From Agrostemma githago (taxonomy: Eukaryota > Streptophyta > Magnoliopsida > Caryophyllales > Caryophyllaceae), in the NCBI GenBank assembly GCA_958450325.1, contig OY288243.1, positions 30,529,844-30,593,843 of the forward strand: a DNA stretch of 64,000 nucleotides, given 5' to 3'. Within the stretch, counting starts at the first letter, position 1. Each line of letters opens with the position of its first letter. Both the position numbers and the translations under genes were made by a program. Shown in pieces: positions 11,516 through 24,600 of this stretch. The notes below the pieces were generated by a model, which made no database searches, was not told where the DNA came from, and saw only the letters and a program-made list of their open reading frames with translations.

Positions 11516-11907
11516 GGTAACGTCGATGTTACTTGGCATGGCATGATTTTAATTGTGTAATTACATGTATATTTTTATATTTAATTTTTGACAATATATG
11601 TATGTCATATAATCTGGAAAATTTTTAAAGTCATAAAATTTGCATGTTTCGGTATTTTCATTGCTTTTATGAGATTAACGATTAAATTGTCATATTAATT
11701 TGTAAAATCGTAATATTCGGCCTAAACTTGTAATATATAATTATATTCTGTAAAAATGAAATTTTTGATGATTTTTGATAATTTGGTATTTTTATGATAT
11801 TGTGGATATCGATTATTGAATTATTACCGTTTACGGACGAAAACGATTAAAAGCCGATTTTTAGTTCTAGCACTTAAACATTTTATTTTAATCTAAAATT
11901 TGACATG

Positions 11908-14232
11908 TGTAGACACCCACATTTTGACCGCCAGGTGTCTATAATAGTTCTCGCCAAACACCCGATGATGATCGGACGCAAACATGCTTTAATGGACTCG
12001 GATATGGGCTTGAAATCATGGACATTTGGTTTAGGCTTATTACGGAGTACAAATCTTACAAAACCAACCTCAAATCCAGGCCCAGTGGGTCGTTTCGAGT
12101 CAAATAAGACTAATTTGGGTCGAATCCGGCACAAGGGGCAAAACCGTCTTTTAGCGACCGAGTCAAAACCCGGTCAAAGATATTTCCCGAGACACACGGA
12201 CCAGCCGTGACACCTCACACGTCCGGTTTGGACTCAAATACTATAAAAAATCAGCCTCGCAAAATATTAAACAAATCCGTTTAAGGATAGAATTCGATCC
12301 CAAGTAGGAATCCTGTCCGAATACCAAATCAAGTATTCGACCGAGCATCAAATAACTCGGCCAAGCAGCCCCATTTCAGCCAAGGTACATTGCTTCCTCA
12401 CCAAGCAACGGAATTTTTGTTCCACTCGAATTACGTATTCCTATTCTTAGACGGAATCCTACCTCAACCCGACTGGTGACTCTTTCTTCCTTTGCAAGTT
12501 AGTCATCCTATAAATAGGACCCTCCCGTCACACATTCAAGACATCAATTACCAACAATTCATGAGACACCAACAATTCATAACATAACATCGATTCATCA
12601 TTCATTATCCTCAACACCTCGATCAATTATTCATATCATGCAACATACATTCATACATCATCGACGAAACAATTCAAAATAATTCCCGACGAATTCGACC
12701 CACAAGCCGGCCAAAAGCCATCACTTCACACGTCCAAATACACCATCCTAAACTCCTCCACATCGTCTCGACGCTCCAGTGCCTAAGCCACTTCCCGATG
12801 AGCTCTTTTCCGAGAAGACAAAGCATGTAGGTTGAGGGTGTAAAATCAAACCCGATTCTTTCTCTTTCTCTTCTTTTTTCACGTTCTTTTCATTTTTGCG
12901 TCGTTGTGTCGGTCCGTTTCTTTTTAATATGGGTCGTCGTCGCATCTTTTTTATTTTCTAATATCGATATTATAAAAACTATTTTCATATATAAACGTTC
13001 TTAAAATACAATATTGATTCTCTAATCAAATATCGTATTAAACAAGGACTAAATTAAATCTCGTTGATGCTAAAAAATCGTTACATCTTTTTTTAAAACA
13101 AAATACGACAATTTTAACGCGGAGAGAATTAACATTTTTTTCTTCTTCTTTTCGACCAATTTCTTTTCTTTTTCAAAACAATTTTCAAAACACTTTTTTC
13201 ACTTTTTCTAAAATCATTCTAACTATTTGATATCGATTTCATAATCGAATATCGAATACGACGAATATCAAAAATATAAATCGAGTTTAAATTAATCCAT
13301 ATTTGTACGCGATTTACAAAATTAACGATTTTCAAAAAATAAAAAAGCGGGACAGACTCCCGCACGAGTCGCGCGCCTCCCAGCAGGCGACTCGCGCGAG
13401 AGCCTGGAAGACCGGGTCCTTGTTCTCTTCGCTTTCTCGTATTTTATTCTTTTCGTTTCTTACATAAAACAGCGACTTTCGCGACATATTTTCATATTTC
13501 GATAAATATTTTTTCGACTTCGGTCAACACGTGTTAATCCATCTATCGCGTGTCATAAACCTTTTTCTAAAATCATGCATATAATCGTATTTACATCTTT
13601 ATTCGATTTATTCAACCGTTACCAACTTGTTTTCTCGTGTTTGTAGCAATTTGTCTTTTTCTTTTGTTTTATTAGACTAAAACAAATCTCACATGCTAAA
13701 ATAACTTTGACGTTATTAGTTTAAGATGCATTAAACGACTTAGCAACCCATTTATTTTTCTTCTCTCACATGCTTAGGGAAAATAATGTTTGCATATCAT
13801 TCCACTATCGAACTGACGCGTGTACACCAAAAACGAACGATATCTTAGTAAAGGCCGCTAAGTGCGGGCGGGGTTGGGTGTTCTTAGTGAACTTCCCACC
13901 ACGTACCCTCACCCCTTACTCAAAACCATGGTTTCCGGATGTCCGAATCCATTGGCAACGAGAGTCATTCAATACACGATATCCGATAATGTCGGTATCG
14001 GTATCAAATGCTAAGGGACGAACCCGATAAACTCTGACATCGGAAATGGGCCATATTTTGTATATGGCCCACTACGACGTAGAGTGGGTTCGAACGGGCC
14101 TGAACTCCCATAAAGTTCGGTGGCGACTCCTACTTCGATTTAAATTTCAATTTGATCATCTCATATGGAGATTCATTCGCCTCCCCAAACCCGCGCGTGA
14201 CCGCGTCGGGGTGGACCTATGTCATGTCCACA
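11908..14232 (+). mobile_element. solo LTR of family B (2325 bp)
   Basis: It starts TGTAGACACCC and ends CATGTCCACA, with a perfect duplication ACATG (11903-11907 and 14233-14237). Start and end match the LTR of full-length element B, and a TATA box (TATAAATAGG) lies at 12509. Unlike B, it lacks the CACTCGATCGAGTG palindromes. At the equivalent position near 13350-13400 it has a different GC-rich dyad, CGAGTCGCGCG...GCGACTCGCGCGAG. No coding region is present. Confidence 0.9.
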
Positions 14233-16282
14233 ACATGGGAAATCATTCTGATGAAAAAGAAATTTCTGATTTATTTCATAATTTTTTAGAATTGTTAAGT
14301 GGGTGAATTAATTAATCACTTTAAATCATCGTTTATCGTTTTAATTTTCGATTTCGGGTCTTTGTTTTAAATCTGGAGGAAAATGTGTTTCTGATGATTT
14401 CATGATAAAATATATTTTTGTGATTTTTAGTACTTTAATAAAATATTGGGAACGATAAGTTTTATTAATGGAATCGTTTATTGATAAATCTGGAATTTTG
14501 GAAATCTGAGAAGGTTGGTAGATTATGGAAATTCATGATTTTTAAGTATAATAATAATTTTTGGATATTAATACTTAAATCGTTTTGTAATTACTTTTTT
14601 TATTAATCGTTAATGTCGAGATTAGACGATTAGCTAGAAAACCTTTTAAAACCGAGTTTAAGGATTCTGGAAAAATTATTTTTATGGACAGAATGTCCAA
14701 AAATGTACTTTATCTATTTTATGTAATTTATATAATATTTATTAAAGTCTTTAATTAATGGTAATGATTTTTGGTTAAAATTACGATTTATCGTTAAAAT
14801 GCTCCGTTTCACCTAAATGAATTGTTTTTCCAGCAATTTTGAAACTTTTAAATCTGAAACTTTTGGAGTTAAATCACCCCTTGTCATATACTAAATAAGT
14901 TCAATGGTTTGATTAAATAAAAGACGTTAAAAGATTTATTCTTACATTTGCCGTAAAATTCTATTTATGTTCGTATTGTCGAAACTAATAATAATTATGG
15001 AATTTTAGTTTCGTAACTTTTGAAAACACCCTGATTAGTAGTATTAAAATGTTTAAGACATTTTTAATCATTTTATAAACATTTGAATGATATTTCAATA
15101 ATTTCATAAACCCAAATGTTGTCACTTTAACAATTAATATCGTTAAGGCCGAAAGTATTAGTTTTATAAATCTATATCGTTTACTAAAGATGTTGTATTA
15201 ATATGAACTAATATTTTCGATATTTTGATATGATGCTATTTTTAGTAAAGTTTCTAAAAATGGAAGTTTCCTAAAATAGAAAGTTTCTTCTTTTAGAATA
15301 TAATGATTACTCCTTTTGTTCTCTTATTATTTACAATGATTATATCTTTTGAATATCGATAATGACTTTGTTTTGGAGTTATGGAATAAGAACAAGTGTG
15401 AGGTTTGGAATAATATATTCTGGGGTTTACGTTTTTGCCATCAACTATAAGGCTAGTGTGTATTTATGAGGAACACTGGTTGTTGAACCGAGCATATATG
15501 GTGTTTGGGAGTGTGTGTATACTTTCTTATGCTCGTGCCTCGCAGTGTAAGACGTCGTCGTGTTGAACCAAGTATTTATGGTGCTCGGGAGGGGTGTACA
15601 TATTATCTTAAACTAGGGCCACACATTTATAAGTCGCCGTACTATTATGGTTGAGTTGCCTAGATTAGAGACTGAAGTCCGATATGTGTTAAGACTGAAG
15701 TTCTCGAAGCTAATTATAGTATTCTCCTAATGAAAGTCTAGTCTTCATCACTAATCCTATCCATAACGCCATTTTGACTATTTTTATTATTATCGATATA
15801 ATTTGGTTTGCAGGTTGGCAAATGTTTTATGTTTTCTTCGAAAAACTCGTTTTTATTATATTGTTTCGATACGTGAAGTTTTTCACTAAAAGTTTATTTT
15901 ATTATAATGTTTTACTGTTTTCCGTTTTTACTATTTTTCTATAATAGGAATTACAGTTTTAAAATCCTTTTATACGGCTGGGAGAACGTTGGCGTTGCTC
16001 CCCACTGATTGTGGCTGTTACGTTTTAACATGGAAGGTATACGTGTTTCCGGGTGTGGGCTAGCGAGCAGTTGTGGATCCTGCTTGTTTAAATTAATCAT
16101 ATTGTCTTATGGGTTGTTCAAACCCTTTTATGGATTGTTTTAAATTTTGGTCATTTTTATGCATGTCCTATTGTTTGACTTTACCATTTTAATTTACAAA
16201 GTCATAATTACAGTGTGTTTTAATCCCGACTCTACAGTGTTTCTGCCACTTGATCGCGTTAGAATTTCTAGGGGATTACAGT

Positions 16283-16295
16283 TGGTATTAGAGCA
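16283..16295 (+). promoter_or_regulatory. primer-binding site of element A
   Basis: TGGTATTAGAGCA lies two bases after the LTR end. It matches the plant consensus TGGTATCAGAGC, complementary to the 3' end of initiator tRNA-Met, with one difference. This site primes minus-strand DNA synthesis. Confidence 0.88.
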
Positions 16296-16472
16296 TCACT
16301 GCTCCCAACGCTTACACCTGAAATTAAGGAAAATACCAGTAAATTACTTAAACAGTAAATGAAATTATTATTAGAAATGGGTAGAAACAAATAAGGACTT
16401 ATCTGTTTAGATTATTTGTTCCTGAACTCGATGACTAGCATTGATTATATGTTGTTATTTGTGACCTTCAAG

Positions 16473-17221
16473 ATGGCCGGAAGAAACAACCGAAACAACA
16501 ACAACAACAATGATCAAGGTGGATTCAACGTGGCACTGGTTGACACGCTGAACAACATCGTGCAATCCATGAACGAGATTAACAACAAGAACAACCAGAT
16601 ACCCTTTAGCTTCTCTCACGCAGCTAAAGGAATGGCCAATAACAGGCTGGATTTTTATGACGGCTCAGTTGATCCCAAAGTCGTGAACCGTTGGTTTCGA
16701 CTGATGGAACGTCAGTTCGGGATTTACTCCGCCCCCGAGGACAAGAAGGTGGGCTTGGTTGTGCTGTATCTGTCGGACGATGCAGACCGATGGTGGACCC
16801 AGGTTGGCCCAACCACACTCGAAACTCCAGGATTCAACTGGACTCAATTCAAGGCCCTTCTTGAATGAAGATTTTATCCGGAGGAGCTGAGACATCAGAG
16901 GATGGCTGAATTCGGTGCTCTGCATCAGGGCACCATGTCTGTAGAAGAGTACACCACTCGGTATCATTTTCTGTCGAATTATGCTGGACATCTGCTGCAC
17001 AACGAGAGTTCCCAAGCTTTCTTTTATCAGGACTCCGAGCCAATATTACTCTAAACCTTTCCCGGAGTCTCACAACAGTTAATGAGCTCTATGATGCGCG
17101 CTGTACGCAGAATCTTCAATCGAGCGGGTGAAAGAAATGAACGCATCCTCTGGTTATAAACGACCTTTCTCCCATTCTGGGAATAACTCTTCATCTGCTT
17201 CGAAGAAATTCAATTATGGAG
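16473..17221 (+). pseudogene. element A gag, first part
   Basis: The ATG at 16473 begins an Asn-rich N-terminus (R-N-N-R-N-N-N-N) followed by the chromovirus Gag core with F-Y-D-G-S-V-D-P and W-F-R-L-M-E-R-Q-F. Gag forms the particle. The frame is broken by a TGA at 16866-16868, then continues with F-Y-P-E-E-L-R and V-E-E-Y-T-T-R-Y. At least two indels (about 17040 and 17120-17150) shift the frame before the recognisable K-R-P-F-S-H-S-G-N-N-S stretch. It ends at a possible intron donor. Confidence 0.85.
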
Positions 17222-17272
17222 GTTTGGAATATTTTTTCCTTTCCCTTCTTCTGTTACTTCTTTCTTTCTTAA

Positions 17273-19605
17273 TGTAATAACCCAGTTTTAATTGTATTGA
17301 GTAAGGGTCACATTTGACTTGTAAGGTTGTCATTGGGTAGTTCCTTGTCGCGGTGTATCGTGAAGCAAACTTTGGGGATGAAGTTAATTTTAAGGAGGGT
17401 AGATTGTAATACTCGATTCGCTTACTCTCGGTAATGTTAGTTACGATAATCATACTAGCAGGACTAGTCGGTCATGATGAGATTGTGTGTTTGGGTTATG
17501 TTAGAGGAGTGGTGAACTTCGGGACGAAGTTCCTTATAGGGAGGGTATATTGTAATAACCGTATTTTAGTACTTGTATGTAAGATCCGTCGTGTATTACT
17601 CATGTTTCCTATATAGCTCGGGTGTCGTTATGGATAGTAGAATATATAATTGGTTAAACCATTTCGCATATATAATTGGTCAAACCTTAATTCAACCCGA
17701 ACAAATACATTGCAACCCGTTTCTTTCAACCTGATTAATACCTGTATAACACCTATTACGATACTATATTCACTTACGATAGTAATTAATTATCCTATTC
17801 CTAACCTAATACTATTATTATAACCATAATAGTAGTTCTAATGCTATAACCTAACATATTCCTAATAAACCTAATAAACTACTTCTACATCCTATGATAT
17901 TATAAGTCAACACACCTCCCCTTCATCTTATTCATTACGCCGCATTGGCGAACCTCATCTATGCTCCTCCTTCTTCGTTAGTGCTCTACTACTGCACATT
18001 CTTGATCCTTCTCTCCTTTCCCTTCTTTTCGAATATTAGCATAGTCCATCGCCATCAGCAATCACCATAACCGAGCTTTCTCACCTGGCAGTGATCCTCG
18101 TAGTTTCGGTCGGTCGAGAGGCGTCACCTAGGCAGTGTTCACTCGATTACTCAAGCCATTGTAAGTACGTTAAGTGGTTGTTGTCGGTCAGTTTACTCGT
18201 GAGGGTCGTAGGTTGTTGTATAGACCCGCGTATGGTCGTGGTATATATTGTTGTATAGGTGTTTGTATGGCCGTGGGGCAGGTGCATGTTGGGGAGTACC
18301 GGCAGGGTCGTGTTCGATAGTGTCGGGTTGTTGTCGTGATATTTGTCGGGTTCGTGGGTACTGTCTTTGTGTTATTACTAGTGATTTAGTGTTGTAGATT
18401 CTTGTTGTACTATTGTGGTTATGTAGTGTCGTAGGAGAATGAGGGCGTCGTAGGGATCGTGATATTGTTGTCTGTTATGTAATCGAGTCGGTTCATGTTA
18501 TAGGACGGTGTAGTTTAATCAGAGCGGTACTGATCTCAGTTTATAATCTAATTAAGTTTGATCGGTCTCATTTTATAATGTAGAGGGGTCGATGTCGGTT
18601 CTTTTTAATAATTTAGTTAGAACGATATAGATGTTATTTTATTAGGTAGCTACGTTAAGGCCGATATTAATTTAAATATATATAATATTTTATTAGGGTC
18701 GCAAACGTAGAATTTCCGTGCTGATTTGTGCTGCCGACGCGGTGATGACTTGCTGACTGGGTAAGGTTTTCCTTACTTAGAATACGTTAATATTATTATG
18801 CATGTATGAGTTACGAGTACGATGTGATATCGTGCTAATGAGAATAATGTTGAATAATGATGTGAGAATGATTGATGAATATTTATATATTGGAGTTGGT
18901 GAGGCTAGCTTTAGACCTAGTCGGGGCCCTTGATCACGGCCCCCTCCCAGATTTCTCCTCGCGGGTTGTTGAACCTGCGGGGGGTGCGCACACTCGGAAT
19001 GAAAGGGCCTGCTAGAAGAGTTGAGATGAGAGTATTGATATGGTACCGTGATGGTACTGAATGTTGGGATGAGATTATTGATTTGTACCGTGATGGTGCC
19101 GAGATTGTGGAGATGATATTATTGATTGGTACCGATGATGGTACTGAGACGGTTGAGATTGGATGTTTTATATTATGTATCTATGTTATTATGTTAACAT
19201 GTTCTAACCGTTTTCTTTATCTATATTGTCACCCTATTTTATTGGGGGCCTTTGATGATCCAACTGACATTTTTGATCAGTTGGGGAACAGTCTATAATA
19301 CAGGTTATGTATACTGTGATGTGGTTAGATGCGGGGATGCTTGTATGGGATTGGGGTGAACGCGATAATGATCCTGGTCGTAGCATGGGTTAATGCGTAG
19401 GCATTCCTGTTTATATGGATGGTATAACTTCCGTTGTATAACTAGAGTTGTAATAGTTAATGAGTTGTAATGATTAAAACAAATGGTCGGTTTGGCATTC
19501 CATGTTGTATTGTAATGAGCTACTACCTCGGGAAACCGAGATGGTAATACCTTTATTTATTCGAGAATGCCTTGATAAGGCTCTTGGGTAAATGGGGGTG
19601 TTACA
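17273..19605 (+). mobile_element. LTR C unit (solo LTR or internally deleted element), 2333 bp
   Basis: The unit is bounded by TGTAATAACCC and GGGGTGTTACA with a perfect duplication CTTAA (17268-17272 and 19606-19610). It is not a simple LTR. Two further LTR-like starts, TGTAATACTC at 17405 and TGTAATAACC at 17551, are each preceded by a purine-rich GGAGGGTA and a hairpin typical of the 3' end of Tekay-type elements. It may be a nearly completely deleted element whose last LTR begins at 17551. Two copies of ATATATAATTGGT lie at about 17643 and 17671. Confidence 0.85.
19042..19164 (+). repeat. three-copy tandem repeat of about 44-48 bp in LTR C
   Basis: GGTACCGTGATGGTACTGA-type blocks recur at 19042, 19085 and about 19127, with diverged spacers containing GAGAT(T/G)AT. 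The copies are imperfect, so the duplication is not recent. Confidence 0.7.
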
Positions 19606-19638
19606 CTTAAGTTCTGACTCTACTGTATGCTATTACAG

Positions 19639-20264
19639 GTACACGGTTCAGGAAGAATAACTTCACACTAAAATCCAACAACAAGAAGGATTCGGCATGC
19701 TTCAAATGCAGACAACCCGTGCATCCTAACAAGAATTGTGATGGTACCCCCATTGCTTGCTACACCTGTGGAGAAGCCGGACATCGCTCCACCTAATGCT
19801 CAAAGAACCCAACTGCCAACACCGCTACTGCAGCTGGCGCTGTCACTACCACCGCTCCTCGTAAGGGACGTATCTTTGTGATGAGCCGTGTCGACGCCGA
19901 GGCTAATCCTGATGTGGTTACCGGTACGTTTTTGATTTCTGGTGTTAGTGCTTATATACTATTTGATACTGGCGCTTCCACATCTGTCATATCTTCTATT
20001 ATGGCTTCAAAATTGTCCCTAACCCCTTGTCAAGCTGAACCAATAGCTATTTCCCTTCTTTCTGGCGAAGTTGTTGACTGTTCCAAGGCTTATCAGAATG
20101 TACTTATTGATATCTTCGCTGGTACTATTCTTCCTTCTACTCTACTTGAGTTACCTCTCGCCGAGTTTGATGTTATTTTGGGAATGGACTGGTTAGCTCA
20201 ATACGATGCAAGGTTTTAGTGTCGAGAACAGAAGATTCTTCTGAAGACTCTCGAAGGTATTCGA
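19639..20264 (+). pseudogene. element A gag C-terminus (two zinc knuckles) and protease
   Basis: Two CCHC zinc knuckles follow the candidate intron: C-F-K-C-R-Q-P-V-H-P-N-K-N-C and C-Y-T-C-G-E-A-G-H-R-S-T-stop-C. The second is interrupted by TAA at 19794-19796, just before its last Cys. The knuckles bind element RNA. The protease follows with F-D-T-G-A-S at about 19960 and the flap-end block I-L-G-M-D-W-L near 20176. TAG at 20217-20219 stops the frame where this family reads C-R-E-Q; the frame then continues into RT. Confidence 0.88.
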
Positions 20265-21662
20265 GTGTCATATCGTGGAGGTCGACGCCAAAAGGGTATC
20301 AAGATTATTTCAGCTATGAAGGCTATCAAATTACAGAGAAAAGGTTGCCAAGCATTTTTATGTACGGTAACTGTAACCGCTGAACTCCCTAAACTTGAGG
20401 AAGTACGTATAGTGTGTGATTATGCAGATGTATTCTCCGAGGAGCTTCCAGATATTCCTCCCAAACGAGATGTCGAATTCACTATTGAACTCGTGCCTGG
20501 TACTGGCCCGATGGCCAAAACACCTTACAGAATGGCTCATGCTGAGTTGCAAGAGTTGCGCAAGCAATTGGATGAAATGATTGAGAAAGATTTCATTCGT
20601 CCAAGTTCTTCCTCTTGGGGCGCTCCTGTACTTTTTGTCAAGAAGAAAGACGGTACAATGCGCCTGTGTATTGATTATCGTGATCTCAACAAGGTTACGA
20701 TCAAGAACAAATATCCTTTGCCCAGAATTGATGATCTCTTTGATCAACTTAAGGGTGCTTCTATTTTTTCCAAGATCGATCTGAGATCTGGATACCATCA
20801 GATCCCCCTCCGAGAATCGGATATTCCGAAGACGGCCTTCAGTTCGAGGTATGGACATTATGAATTCAAAGTCATGCCTTTTGGACTAACCAATGCCCCT
20901 GCTGTTTTTATGGATCAGATGAACAGAACTTTCAGGGAGTATTTGGATCGGTGTGTTGTTGTCTTATTGATGACATACTAATCTATTCCAAGTCGGAAGC
21001 TGAACATGCAGAACATCTCAAGATTATTCTTGGCATCCTACGAGATCAAGAGTGGTATGCTAAGTTTTCCAAGTGTGAGTTTTGGCTTTCCGAGGTAGCT
21101 TTTCTGGGTCATGTTATCGCAAAGGAAGGTATTAAAGTTGACCCTGCTAAGATTTCAGCTATCGAGAGCTGGGCAAGTCCCAAAGATGTTGGCGAGATCC
21201 AAAGTTTCTTAGGTCTTGCTGGCTATTATCGAAGATTTGTGCAGGACTTTTCTAAGTTAGCACGGCCTATGACTCAATTACTCAAGAAAGAGAATAAATT
21301 TATGTGGAGTCAAGCCTGTGAAGATGCTTTTTCTGAGCTCAAGAGAAAGCTCACTTCTGCTCCTATCCTGACCCTACCGAAAGAAGGCATTGATTTTGAT
21401 GTATACTGTGACACTTCTAAAAATGGTTTGGGTTGTGTCCTTATGCAGAGTGGTAAGGTGATCGCTTATGCCTCGAGACAGTTGAAAGTTCGTGAGGTGA
21501 ATTACCCTACTCACGACTTGGAGTTAGCAGCTGTGGTGCATGCCTTGAAAGTTTGGAGGCATTATCTGTATGGAGTAAGATGCAAGGTTCAAATTGACCA
21601 TAAGAGTACGAAATCTCTTCACGCAGAAATAAACGAATGTGAGACAGAGAGGTTGGATCGAG
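20265..21662 (+). pseudogene. element A reverse transcriptase and RNase H
   Basis: This is a Ty3/gypsy RT: V-K-K-K-D-G-T-M-R-L-C-I-D-Y-R-D-L-N, K-I-D-L-R-S-G-Y-H-Q-I and F-G-L-T-N-A-P. The catalytic I-D-D at 20966-20974 lies just after a one-base deletion near 20962 that splits the frame, leaving L-I-D-D. RNase H follows (Y-C-D-T-S-K-N-G-L-G-C-V-L-M near 21400; Y-A-S-R-Q-L near 21470). The sequence is cut at 21662 by the inverted solo LTR. After excision the frame rejoins as W-I-E-L-V-N-D-Y-D. The enzyme would copy element RNA; this copy cannot make a single protein. Confidence 0.92.
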
Positions 21663-24600
21663 TGTAATCCCCTAGAAAATCTAACGCGATACAGTGGCGG
21701 AAACACTGTAGAGTCGGGATTAAAACACACTGTAACTATGTCTTAGTAAAATTAAAATGGTAAAGTCAAACAATAGGCCTTAAATAAAATGGCCAAAATT
21801 TAAAACAATCCACAAAAGGGGTTTGAACAATCCATAGGACATAATTATAAAAATAAATAAGCAGGATCCACACTGCTTGCTAGCCCACACCCGGAACACG
21901 TATACCTGCCATGTTAAAACATAACAACCACAATCAGTGGGGAGCAACGCCAACGTTCTCCCAGCCGTATAACAGGATTTTAAAACTGTAATTACTATTA
22001 TAGAAAAATAGTAAAAAGGAAAACGGTAAAACATCATATTAAAATAAGCTTTAGCGTAAAACAAATTAATCAAAAGGCTTTCCGAAGAAACATAAAAATA
22101 TTTGCCAACCTGCAAACCAATTTATATCGATAATAAATAAAATAATCAAAATGGCGTTATGGATATTCGGTTAGTGTGCACAAGGCTAGACTTTCACTAG
22201 GAATAATACTAGAAACTAGCTTTGAGAACTGTAGACTTAACTCATAACAGAATCCAGTCTCTAACTAGGCAACTCAACTATAACAGGACTGCGTGCAGCG
22301 AGGTCCTGGTTTAAGTAGTATACACCCCTCCTGGATACCAAATGTATCCAGTTCAACTGACGGCGACTAACACGATGCGATATCTAGCTTAAGGGCACAA
22401 TGCACACTCTCCTGGGGAAACTACGCCCAGTTCAACGACCAAATGTGCCCCAAATGGGCACACCGGCTTTATAGTTGATGGCAAAAACGTACTTCCCAGA
22501 CTGTATTACTCTAACCCCACACTTATCCTTATTCCATAACTCCTAAACAAAGCCATTATCGATATTCAAGAGATATAATCATTATAAATAATAAGAGAAC
22601 AAAAGGAAAAATGACCACTTTCCAAAAGAGGAAACTTTCTATTTTAGGAAACTTCTATTTTAGGAAACTTTACTAAAAATAGCATCATATCAAAATAGCG
22701 AAAATATTAGTTTATACTAATACAACATTTTTAGTAAACGATATAGATTTATAAAACTAATACTTTCGGCCTTAACGATATTAATTGATAAAGTAAGAAC
22801 ATTTAGGTTTATGAAATTATTGAAACATCATACGAGTGTTTATAAAATGATTAAAAATGTCTTAAAAATTTTATTACTACTAATTAGGGTGTTTCCAAAA
22901 TTTACAAAACTAAAATTCCCAAATTATTATTAGTTTCGACAACACGATTATAAATAGGATCTTACGGCAAATGTCAAATTAAACCTTTTAACGTCTTTTA
23001 TTTAATTAAACCATTGAATATATTTAGAGTATGTTAAGGGATGATTTAACTCTTAAAGTTTCAGATTTAAATACTTTGAAAATAGCTGGAAAAATAAATC
23101 TTTCAGGTAAGACGAAGCATTTTAACGATAAATCACAATTTGTCCGAAAATCAATACTTATTAATTAAAGACTTTAATAAATAGTACAAAAATTACGTAA
23201 AATAGTTAAAATGTATTTATGGACATTCTGTCCAGAAAAGAAAATTTTCCAGAATACTTCGACTCGGTTTTTAAAGGGTTTTCTCGTTAATCGTCTAATC
23301 GCGACAATAACGATTATTAAAAATAGTAATTACAAAACGATTTACGTATTAATATCCAAAAATTATGATTTAACTTAAAATTTATGATTTACCAGAAACT
23401 TAAAATTTTCCCAAGGTGTCAAAATTCCAGATTTCACAAAATTAGGTAAAACCGTCTTTTAAGCCCGTTTTCACAATTAACGATTCCATTAATAAAACTT
23501 ATCGTTCCTAAAATTTTAATAAAGAACTAAAAATCATAGAATTACATTTTAATATGAAATCATCAGTATCATAATTTTTTCCAGATTTAAACCAAAGACC
23601 AGAAATCGAGAATATAAACGACAATCACGGTTTTAACGATAAACGATGATTTAAAGTGATTAATTAATTCATCCACTTAACAATTTCGAAATATTATGAA
23701 AAACTTCAGAAAATTCTATTTCATCATATAGTTTCACCTCGTCAAAAATCAGATTAAAATAAAATGTTTAGGTACTAGAACTAAAAATCAGCTTTTAATC
23801 GTTTTGTCCGTAAACGGTAATAATTCAATAATTGATAACTAAAATATCAGAAAAATACTAAATTATTAAAAATCATCAAAAACAACATTTTTACAGAATA
23901 TAAACATATATTACATGTTTAGGCCGAATATTACGATTTTACAAATTAATATGACGATTTAATCGTTAATCTCGTAAAAGCGATAAAAATATCGAAACAT
24001 GCAAATTTTCAACTTTTAAAAATTTTCCAGATTATATGACATACATATATTGTCAAAATAAAATTATAATTATATACATGCAATTACACAAATAAAATCA
24101 TGCAATACCGAGTAACATCGACGTTACGACCCCTACTCCAAGTCTGAATCGATTATATATTCATCGGCCTCGGGATCGTCCACAAATCCTACCAAACACG
24201 AAAATAATGGCAGAAAACTACCATGAGAAAACTAATAAAAATCAAGGTAAATATTGATCGAAAACGACGTCGATTATTACCTTAACGAAGGAATCGAAAA
24301 GAGGATTAATTTGACGATAAAAATGATGCGATCAAGGCTCGAATTAAGCAAAAGTCAGCCTAGGAGGGGAGAGGAGTGTCACGGCCAGAAATGAAGAGGG
24401 AAAAAGATGTAAAAAATTTTTATGAAAAGAATGAATGAAAGAAGAAGGATGGTTTATGCATAAATGAAAGTAATAATAAGGGTGAGGAAAACTATGTGAA
24501 ATGTGTGAGGAAACCAGCCAAAATAATGAAGGTGAGGGAGAGTGAAAAGTTTGAGTAATAAAGCATGGAATAAATGGAAGAAAATAATCTTACGTTTACG

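Larger units (their letters stand above)
10504..16280 (+). mobile_element. 5' LTR of element A, interrupted by a solo B LTR
   Basis: Removing the nested unit 11908-14232 and one ACATG leaves about 3447 bp, close to the 3491-bp intact solo copy at 21663-25153. The ends are TGTAACACCC and GGGGATTACA. It contains a short acidic reading frame at 11459-11515 between splice-like sites. Around 15480-15660 there is a two-copy tandem duplication of a roughly 90-bp block built on GTTGAACC(g/a)AG(c/t)AT. I see no confident TATA box. Confidence 0.9.
17222..19638 (+). other. candidate intron in gag of element A (79 bp before LTR C inserted)
   Basis: Removing LTR C (17273-19605) and one copy of CTTAA leaves 79 bp that begin GTTTGG and end ATTACAG. 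The stretch is pyrimidine-rich, and excising it joins N-Y-G-G to T-R-F-R-K-N-N in frame, straight into the zinc knuckles. Unspliced, the 79 bp shift the frame and include stops. This is inferred from boundaries and frame only. A simple 79-bp insertion is the alternative. Confidence 0.45.
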
